A DNA stretch of 64,000 nt from Ascidiaceihabitans sp029251465 (lineage in GTDB: Bacteria; Pseudomonadota; Alphaproteobacteria; Rhodobacterales; Rhodobacteraceae), in the NCBI RefSeq assembly GCF_042932805.1, contig NZ_CP170633.1, positions 124,001 to 188,000 of the forward strand. Reading direction: 5' to 3'. The notes under the pieces were generated by a model. The model ran no database searches. It was not told where the DNA came from and worked only from the letters and a program-made list of their open reading frames with translations. Within the stretch, counting starts at the first letter, position 1; every line of letters begins with the position of its first letter. Shown piece by piece: positions 58,184-64,000 of this stretch. Made by a program: the position numbers and the translations under genes.

Positions 58184-59434
58184 ATGACTAAGACCATTTT
58201 GGTGATTGGCACCTACGACACCAAAGACGACGAACTACACTATATCTGTGAGCGGATCCAAAACTTGGGCGGGCAGGTTTTAAGTATGGATGTCAGCGTG
58301 TTAGGCGATCCGTCCAAACCGACGGATATCTCGAAACACGCGGTCGCCGAGGCTGGTGGTTCATCAATCCAAGCGGCCATCGACAGTGGAGATGAAAACA
58401 CCGCGATGCAAATTATGGCACGTGGTGCAGCGGCACTTTGCGTTCAGTTGCATGCCGAGGGCAAGATTGACGCGATGCTCGCTTTGGGGGGCACGATGGG
58501 CACTGATCTGGCATTGGATTGCGCGCAAGCTTTGCCCATGGGTGTTCCAAAATATTTGGTGTCGACGGTCAGTTTTTCACCTTTGATTCCGCCGGATCGT
58601 TTGTCGCCTGACATTCAAATGATCCTTTGGGCTGGCGGATTGTATGGTTTGAATTCGGTTTGCAAATCCTCATTGTCGCAAGCCGCGGGCGCCGTTTTGG
58701 GGGCTGCTAATGCGGTCGAAAAACCCGTGGCCGGTCGTCCGGTGATCGGAATGATGAGCCTTGGGTCATCCTGTCTGCGATACATGAAACACTTACGCGA
58801 TCCGCTTGAGGCGCGTGGCTTTGAGGTCGCTGTTTTCCACGCCACTGGCATGGGCGGCATGGCGTTTGAGGCGCTCGCCCGCCAAGGGTATTTCGCCGCA
58901 GTGATGGATTTTGCTTTGTCAGAGGTCACCAATTTGATGGGCGGTTCTGTGGTGAATTCCGGCACCGATCGAATGACCAATGCAGGCGCGATGGGTATTC
59001 CACAAATGGTGGCCCCCGGCTGTGCGGATCTGATCGATTTTGCAGGTTGGCAAGACATTCCCGCAGCCTATGCGGACCGCCCGTTTCATGCGCACAACCG
59101 GTTGATCAAATCCTCGGGGCTTAGTTCGCAGGAACGTCGCACGTTGGTGCGCGACATCGCAGCGCGGCTAGAGCAGGCCAAAGGCCCGGTTCACGTGTTG
59201 ATGCCGACCCAAGGCATTGAAGAATGGGACAAACTCGGCGAACCAGCCCACGATCCAGAGGGCCTGGCCGCGATGGTTGACGAGATGGGCAAAGCCATCA
59301 AAGACCCGATCCAGCTGAGCATGCTAGACTGTCACATCAACGATCAAGCGTTCGCGGATGCGGCGCTGGCGGTGCTGGACGGATGGATCGCGGACGGCAC
59401 CGTCAAAGGCGGGGCACCGGTCAAACCTGACTGA
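58184..59434 (+). CDS. Tm-1-like ATP-binding domain protein (UPF0261)
   Basis: A 416-residue protein starting KTILVIGTYDTKDDELHYIC, the family's N-terminal signature. The first half is the Tm-1-like ATP-binding domain (LALGGTMGTDLALDCAQALP near residue 104); the second half has VIGMMSLGSSCLRYMK and VFHATGMGGMAFEALARQG, then DFALSEVTNLMGGSV. The family's biochemical role is unknown. Its usual partner, a TIM-barrel hydrolase-like gene, is absent. It is the last gene of the tct operon, 90 bp after the aldehyde dehydrogenase, so it may take part in the same catabolic route. Confidence 0.85.
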   Translation: MTKTILVIGTYDTKDDELHYICERIQNLGGQVLSMDVSVLGDPSKPTDISKHAVAEAGGSSIQAAIDSGDENTAMQIMARGAAALCVQLHAEGKIDAMLALGGTMGTDLALDCAQALPMGVPKYLVSTVSFSPLIPPDRLSPDIQMILWAGGLYGLNSVCKSSLSQAAGAVLGAANAVEKPVAGRPVIGMMSLGSSCLRYMKHLRDPLEARGFEVAVFHATGMGGMAFEALARQGYFAAVMDFALSEVTNLMGGSVVNSGTDRMTNAGAMGIPQMVAPGCADLIDFAGWQDIPAAYADRPFHAHNRLIKSSGLSSQERRTLVRDIAARLEQAKGPVHVLMPTQGIEEWDKLGEPAHDPEGLAAMVDEMGKAIKDPIQLSMLDCHINDQAFADAALAVLDGWIADGTVKGGAPVKPD

Positions 59435-59449
59435 TGCCCTTTGGTGATC

Positions 59450-60082
59450 TTAGCGCGGCAGTTGGCTGCCAGCGCGGGCCAGTTTTTCAATCTCGGCCCA
59501 GTTTTCGCTTTGCACCAGATCGGCAGGGGCGACCCAGGATCCGCCTGCGCACACCACGTTAGGCTGCGACAGATATTTGGTCGCATTTTGCGGGTTCACG
59601 CCGCCGGTGGGGCAGAACGAAATCTGTGGCAACGGCGCGCCAATTCCTTTCAGTGCATCGACGCCGCCTGACGCCTCGGCCGGGAAGAATTTTAACATGT
59701 CATAGCCGCGTTCCAGCAGGCGCATCGCCTCAGAGGCGGTCGCCGCACCGGGCAGCAACGGCAGATCGTTGTCTTCGCAGGCTTGCAGCAACATGTCCGT
59801 CGCACCGGGCGAGACGCCAAAGGTGGCCCCGGCGTCCTTGGCCGCCACGACATCATCAGGTGTTACAAGCGTGCCTGCGCCGACGTATCCGCCTTTGACT
59901 TTGGCCATTTCCGAAATGACGTCCAGCGCGTTTGGCGTGCGCAACGTGACCTCAAGAACCGGCAAACCGCCTGCGACCAAAGCTTGGGCCAAGGGCCGCG
60001 CGTGGGCGACATCGTGCACCACCAACACCGGAATAATCGGGGCGATTTCGCATAGTTTACGGGCGTAGGTTGATCTGATCAT
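59450..60082 (-). CDS. eda: 2-dehydro-3-deoxy-phosphogluconate aldolase
   Basis: A 210-residue class I aldolase cleaving KDPG to pyruvate and glyceraldehyde 3-phosphate. It has IIPVLVVHDVAHARPLA, GLPVLEVTLRT with the catalytic Glu, VGAGTLVTPDDV, and the Schiff-base lysine in DMLKFFPAEASGG (about residue 137). The start at 60082 is 1 bp downstream of the edd stop. It completes the Entner-Doudoroff pathway with edd. Confidence 0.95.
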   Translation of the reverse strand: MIRSTYARKLCEIAPIIPVLVVHDVAHARPLAQALVAGGLPVLEVTLRTPNALDVISEMAKVKGGYVGAGTLVTPDDVVAAKDAGATFGVSPGATDMLLQACEDNDLPLLPGAATASEAMRLLERGYDMLKFFPAEASGGVDALKGIGAPLPQISFCPTGGVNPQNATKYLSQPNVVCAGGSWVAPADLVQSENWAEIEKLARAGSQLPR

Positions 60083-60083
60083 T

Positions 60084-61892
60084 TTAGTCTCCAAAAACAC
60101 TGGCACCTGCGTCAGCAGATCCGACTGCGGCGCGGAAAGGCGCGAACAATTCGCGGCCTGTGCCCCACTGGTTATCGTCTAGGTCTGCGTGCGCAGGGCT
60201 GCGTGTCAGCAGGTCATCCACGAGAACGTCCAGCGTCCCGTCCAGCGCGTCAACGCGTACCATATCGCCGTCGTTTATATAGGCGATGGGGCCGCCGTCC
60301 AGTGCTTCGGGGCAGACATGGATCGCGGCGGGTACTTTGCCTGATGCACCAGACATGCGCCCGTCTGTGACCAGCGCAACTTTGTGGCCGCGCCCTTGCA
60401 AAATGGCCAGCATCGGGGTCAGGCTGTGCAGCTCGGGCATTCCGTTGGCTTTGGGCCCTTGAAACCGGACAACGACGATCACGTCACCGGTGAATTCACC
60501 GGCTTTGAAGGCGGCTTTGACTGCGTCTTGGGAATGGAACACGCGGGCAGGGGCCTGCACAACGCGGTGCTCTGGTGCCACGGCCGAGATTTTCATCACG
60601 CCTGTCCCCAGCGATCCGGCAAGACGTTTGAGACCGCCCGAGGTTTGGAAGGGTTTGGACAGCGGCGTCACGATCTTTTCGTTCAGGCTGTGCTGTGTGC
60701 CGTCACGCCAAACCACATTCGCGCCGTCCAGAAACGGTTCTTGGGTGTAGTGGTGCAGCCCCGTACCGGCGATGGTTTTGGTGTCAGGGTGCAGCAACCC
60801 GCCGCCCAGCAATTCGCGGATCAGATACCCTAATCCACCGGCTGCGTGAAAATGGTTCACGTCCGCCAGCCCGTTTGGATAGACTCGCGCAAGCAATGGT
60901 ACGAGGTCGGAAATATCCGAGAAATCCTGCCAATCAAGGATGATCCCACCGGCGCGCGCCATGGCCACCAAGTGGATCAGCAAATTGGTCGACCCGCCCG
61001 TGGCCATCAGCCCGACGATGCCGTTGACGTAAGCCTTTTCATCGAGAATTTCGCAGACGGGAGTATAGTTTTCGCCCAAGGCGCTGAGCGACAAAGCACG
61101 CATCGCCCCTGTCTTGGTCAGCCCTTCGCGCAGTTCGGTGTTCGGCGTCACAAAGCTGGAGCCGGGCAGGTGCAGCCCCATGAATTCCATCAGCATTTGG
61201 TTGGTGTTGGCGGTACCGTAGAACGTGCAGGTGCCGGGGCCGTGGTAGGCTGCCATTTCGGCGGCCATTAGGGCATCGCGCCCACATTCGCCAGCGGCAA
61301 AAGACTGGCGCACTTTGGCTTTTTCGTCGTTCTGCAAGCCACTGGTCATCGGGCCTGCGGGGATGAACACGGCGGGCAGGTGGCCAAACGCTTGGGCACC
61401 GATCACAAGGCCGGGGACGATCTTGTCGCAGACGCCTAGATAGACGGCGGCGTCGAAGGTGTTGTGCGATAGCGCGATGCCTGTCGCCATGGCGATCAAG
61501 TCGCGCGAAAACAACGACAGCTCCATGCCGGCTTCGCCTTGGGTCACGCCGTCACACATCGCGGGCACGCCGCCTGCGACTTGGGCTGTGCCGCCAATGC
61601 TGCGGGCCGCGGTGCGGATCAAATCGGGGAAACGCTCAAATGGTTGGTGCGCGGACAGCATGTCGTTGTAGGCGGTGACGATGCCAAGGTTGCCGCCGGT
61701 GCCGGTGGCGAGCGGGTCTTGGTCCTCGCCCGCAGCTGCAAACGCATGGGCCTGCCCGCTGCACGACAGATGCGCGCGCGACGGGCCTTTGCGCTGTGCG
61801 GCGTCCATGCGCGCAAGGTAGGTGGCGCGCGTCGGGGCGCTGCGTGCAATGATACGTTTGGTTACGTCGTCCAATGTTGTGTGGATTGGCAT
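60084..61892 (-). CDS. edd: phosphogluconate dehydratase
   Basis: A 602-residue 4Fe-4S dehydratase turning 6-phosphogluconate into KDPG. The cysteine motifs GVPAMCDGVTQG and LGVCDKIVPG, together with MATGGSTNLLIHLVAMA and TDGRMSGASGKVPAAIH, are typical of Edd. GAGGTG precedes the start. A perfect 16-bp LacI-type palindrome lies 17 bp upstream of the start codon. Edd, Eda and the Glk at 14125 together would give a full route from glucose. Confidence 0.95.
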   Translation of the reverse strand: MPIHTTLDDVTKRIIARSAPTRATYLARMDAAQRKGPSRAHLSCSGQAHAFAAAGEDQDPLATGTGGNLGIVTAYNDMLSAHQPFERFPDLIRTAARSIGGTAQVAGGVPAMCDGVTQGEAGMELSLFSRDLIAMATGIALSHNTFDAAVYLGVCDKIVPGLVIGAQAFGHLPAVFIPAGPMTSGLQNDEKAKVRQSFAAGECGRDALMAAEMAAYHGPGTCTFYGTANTNQMLMEFMGLHLPGSSFVTPNTELREGLTKTGAMRALSLSALGENYTPVCEILDEKAYVNGIVGLMATGGSTNLLIHLVAMARAGGIILDWQDFSDISDLVPLLARVYPNGLADVNHFHAAGGLGYLIRELLGGGLLHPDTKTIAGTGLHHYTQEPFLDGANVVWRDGTQHSLNEKIVTPLSKPFQTSGGLKRLAGSLGTGVMKISAVAPEHRVVQAPARVFHSQDAVKAAFKAGEFTGDVIVVVRFQGPKANGMPELHSLTPMLAILQGRGHKVALVTDGRMSGASGKVPAAIHVCPEALDGGPIAYINDGDMVRVDALDGTLDVLVDDLLTRSPAHADLDDNQWGTGRELFAPFRAAVGSADAGASVFGD

Positions 61893-61908
61893 CTGAGGTC
61901 ACCTCGTG

Positions 61909-61924
61909 TTGTTAGCGCTAACAA
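61909..61924. promoter_or_regulatory. LacI-family operator upstream of edd-eda
   Basis: TTGTTAGCGCTAACAA is a perfect 16-bp palindrome with a central CG, the typical form of a LacI/GntR/GalR-type operator. It lies between the ABC-like gene and edd, 17 bp ahead of the edd start on the strand that reads into edd. No LacI-family regulator is encoded in the window. Confidence 0.8.
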
Positions 61925-61965
61925 TTCCGCTTAACTAGGCTAATACGCAAAAAATGGCAATAGTT

Positions 61966-64000
61966 TTAGTTTGAAACGTATCCCGCAACCACTTGCAGCA
62001 GCTTGTATGCGGTAGAGGCGTCATTTTCGACAACGGCAAGGAATTCTTCGGCACCAATGCGCAAGCACGTCAGATCGGTTTTTGCCCGCATGTCGAGCGC
62101 GCGTGGTTCATTGCGGATCAGGCCCAGTTCGCCAATCAGTTTACCCGGACCGCTGGTGGCAATCAACGTGTCGTCGCCGTCTTTTTTGGGCAAGAGCAAG
62201 TCCGCTTCGCCTTGGATCACCAGATACGCCCCATCGGTGGGATCATCGTTTTTGTGAAACACATAATCGCCGGGTTCGGCAGAGTACCAGCGTGCGCCAA
62301 AGGCAAGCAGGCGCAATTGTTTGCGATCCAGACCGGAAAACAGATCGGTCTGTTCTATCGCGCGCAATTTGCGGGCCAGATCGGCGCTGACTGTGCTGTC
62401 TGCGGCATCGTCGATTTGGGCATCATCCGTGCTAAGGCGCCCCTGTTTCATTTCGAAATGCAGATCAAAGCTGGTGATGTCCGCAAAGGACGGAGCCAAG
62501 CAAATGATCGTGGTCTCGGGCAGAACGGCGCGCAGATTGGCGTGAATGTTGCTTTGCGCCTGCGCGTCGTAACTGGACAAAACACTGTCGAGGATCAGGA
62601 CGTGAGGGCGTTTGATTGTTGCACGGCTGACGGCCAGCGGTTCGGCAAACATTGCGGGCACATTCGCGCCGCCACGTGGGATCGGCAGATCAAAGATCAG
62701 CGCCAGAACCAGCCCGTTCAGGTCTGCGTCCTGCAAAACGTCGGCCACTGTGCGGCGCAGATCGTCGCCTCTGGATCCAGAGCCGTCTGACACTTTGCCA
62801 AACAACGCGTTTTCCATCACGCTTAGGCCTGCGACTGGCTGGTCGTCGACCAAGGGCGTGAAAAGATCCTTCATGCTGGCTTGCAATGCGGGGCCGTGTT
62901 CGCGACGCATGTCCAGCACGCGGGCGACGATTTCGTCCGGAAATGCAGGGCCGATTTTCTCGGCAGAGATCACGAAGGGCACGGCCAGCAGTTGTGCTTT
63001 TTCCCGTGTGTCGAGGGTCTTGGCGTCACGGAACTTTGTGATCAACGCCGAGGCGTCCTCATAGGCGGTAACCTCAAAACCCAGCTTGCGAAACAAGGGG
63101 TGATCGGTGCCGTCGGATCCAAAGATTTGGCGCAGCATGTCAACGGTGTCGACTGCAAGCTGAAGCAGGTCATCTTCTAAATTCAGACTTGCCAGCAGGT
63201 CCATAAAATCGGTTTGCGTGGCCAAAACATCAGCCGTTATGGGCGTGCGCGGGGTCGCGTACAACAGGTTGTCGGCGACCGGCAGGGCGGGGTTGTATTC
63301 GGATGGATTAAACCGCCACGCATGCTGTGACAGGCCCGCAGCATCAAGAGCGGCGGTAACTCTGGGTCGCAGATCAACCAACCGCGCGGCCAGTTCCGGA
63401 TGGGTGTTTGGATCGAATTTCTGATCTAACCCACGACGGAACAATGCATCGCCACTGCCCATGCCGGTGATCAGTTGTAACCACCAATCGCTGAGTTGGG
63501 CGGGGTCGTCGACGCCGGCCCCTTGGGGGTTCAGCCACTCGGCCTCTAGCATGTCGGAGCTGTTGCCGGCACGCAGCGTTTCTTGGTGCCCGTCCGTGGC
63601 GGCAGGTGGATCAATGGGTTGGAATTTTAACGGCATCATCACGTTGTCGCCGAAGCTGCCCATGAACATCACCGGACGTGACGTGGCATGGCCGATCCGC
63701 GTGGCGATCGTGGCTTGGTGCATCTTGGTGATGTCTTGGCCTGCGATGCTCAGCGTGCCGCTCGAGGGCATAACTTCGCGGGTTAACAGCTCTGCTAAGG
63801 CGCGCCGGTCCTCGTCGCTGGGCGCTGTGATCGCGATGGTGCTGGCGGCCGGAAAGGCAACGTTCAAATCCTCAAGAACCGAATTTCCTTCTTCGTCGCG
63901 CACACTGATACCGCTGAGGGTGATGTCACCGATCAGCGCCGGAATTTCGCCAGGATCCGTGTCAAACAGCGTCGTGTCGATCATGCCGGTCGGGGCAAAG
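61966..64000 (-). CDS. ABC-like protein with degenerate ATPase site and C-terminal cyclic-nucleotide-binding domain, 5' truncated
   Basis: At least 677 residues are visible and the frame stays open to the window edge, so the ATG at 63984 is probably internal. After the exporter-type strand ISVRDEEGNSVLEDLNVAFP comes IAITAPSDEDRRALAELL, where the Walker A lysine is missing. GHATSRPVMFMGSFGDNVMMPL resembles a Q-loop region. Near residue 473 the Walker B-like VLILDSVLSSYD has Ser in place of the catalytic Glu, and no LSGGQ is seen. A cNMP-binding domain forms the last 130 residues (YSAEPGDYVFHKNDDPTDG, SGPGKLIGELGLI). A membrane domain upstream of the window is likely. Function unknown; ATP hydrolysis appears lost. 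Confidence 0.75.
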   Translation of the reverse strand, partial: FAPTGMIDTTLFDTDPGEIPALIGDITLSGISVRDEEGNSVLEDLNVAFPAASTIAITAPSDEDRRALAELLTREVMPSSGTLSIAGQDITKMHQATIATRIGHATSRPVMFMGSFGDNVMMPLKFQPIDPPAATDGHQETLRAGNSSDMLEAEWLNPQGAGVDDPAQLSDWWLQLITGMGSGDALFRRGLDQKFDPNTHPELAARLVDLRPRVTAALDAAGLSQHAWRFNPSEYNPALPVADNLLYATPRTPITADVLATQTDFMDLLASLNLEDDLLQLAVDTVDMLRQIFGSDGTDHPLFRKLGFEVTAYEDASALITKFRDAKTLDTREKAQLLAVPFVISAEKIGPAFPDEIVARVLDMRREHGPALQASMKDLFTPLVDDQPVAGLSVMENALFGKVSDGSGSRGDDLRRTVADVLQDADLNGLVLALIFDLPIPRGGANVPAMFAEPLAVSRATIKRPHVLILDSVLSSYDAQAQSNIHANLRAVLPETTIICLAPSFADITSFDLHFEMKQGRLSTDDAQIDDAADSTVSADLARKLRAIEQTDLFSGLDRKQLRLLAFGARWYSAEPGDYVFHKNDDPTDGAYLVIQGEADLLLPKKDGDDTLIATSGPGKLIGELGLIRNEPRALDMRAKTDLTCLRIGAEEFLAVVENDASTAYKLLQVVAGYVSN

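Noticed and set aside
1..64000. CRISPR arrays, tRNA or rRNA genes, insertion sequences, integrases
   Set aside because: Reading both strands I found no regular spaced repeats, cloverleaf-like elements or transposase/integrase motifs; the gaps are too short and are explained by regulatory elements.

Overview
This 64-kb window looks like chromosomal DNA of an aerobic marine-type alphaproteobacterium of the Rhodobacterales (Roseobacter group). This is inferred from gene content: an aerobic corrin pathway with cobE, cobF, cobG, cobK and cobN, cbtAB cobalt import, an XylFHG-type sugar ABC transporter, a tripartite tricarboxylate transporter and Entner-Doudoroff genes. Coding density is very high and many neighbouring genes overlap by 4 bases (ATGA or GTGA). 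I saw no rRNA, tRNA, insertion sequence, CRISPR array or integrase.

Layout. 1-3.8 kb: the end of an enoyl-CoA hydratase, an acyl-CoA ligase, ribulose-phosphate epimerase and a UDP-glucuronate epimerase-like protein. 3.9-15.0 kb: a xylose/glucose region (xylBA; ROK repressor xylR; xylFHG with glucokinase), interrupted by a di-heme peroxidase and an FG-GAP/ASPIC protein. Two near-identical AT-rich palindromes ahead of xylB and xylF look like the XylR operators. 15.1-35.0 kb: a large cobalamin region with cobalt import, most corrin-ring genes, cobNW, cobO, cobQ and two DUF1636 proteins. Two B12 riboswitches lie on the minus strand. cobK runs antiparallel inside the cluster, and its start codon overlaps that of cobL. 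Between cobO and cobQ are two unrecognised small genes and a second, diverged copy of the cobO 3' end.

35-43 kb: a MarR/HpaR regulator with a CHM isomerase, an APH-like kinase coupled to a phospholyase-type class III aminotransferase, and gcvTHP behind a tandem glycine riboswitch. 43-47.1 kb: a cytochrome c / small subunit / GMC dehydrogenase trio whose GMC subunit carries a cysteine pattern like that of 3Fe-4S FAD-glucose dehydrogenases. 47.2-59.4 kb: two divergent operons around an IclR regulator (minus: IclR, aminotransferase, 3-hydroxyisobutyrate-dehydrogenase-like enzyme, aldehyde dehydrogenase, serine acetyltransferase-like protein, glyoxalase-like protein; plus: TctC, TctB, TctA, aldehyde dehydrogenase, Tm-1-like protein). 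They read as one uncharacterised catabolic regulon. 59.4-64 kb: eda and edd behind a perfect LacI-type palindrome, and a large ABC-like protein with a degenerate nucleotide-binding site and a C-terminal cyclic-nucleotide-binding domain, cut by the window edge.

How it fits together: xylose enters through XylFHG, is isomerised by XylA, phosphorylated by XylB and joins the pentose-phosphate pathway through Rpe. Glucose could enter through the same transporter, be phosphorylated by Glk and pass through Edd/Eda. B12 made by the cob cluster feeds back through the two riboswitches on cobalt import and corrin synthesis. The strongest leads for new biology are the antiparallel cobK arrangement, the cobO-tail duplication around unknown genes, the IclR/Tct regulon, the GMC trio with conflicting compartment signals, and the di-heme/FG-GAP pair tied to xylR.
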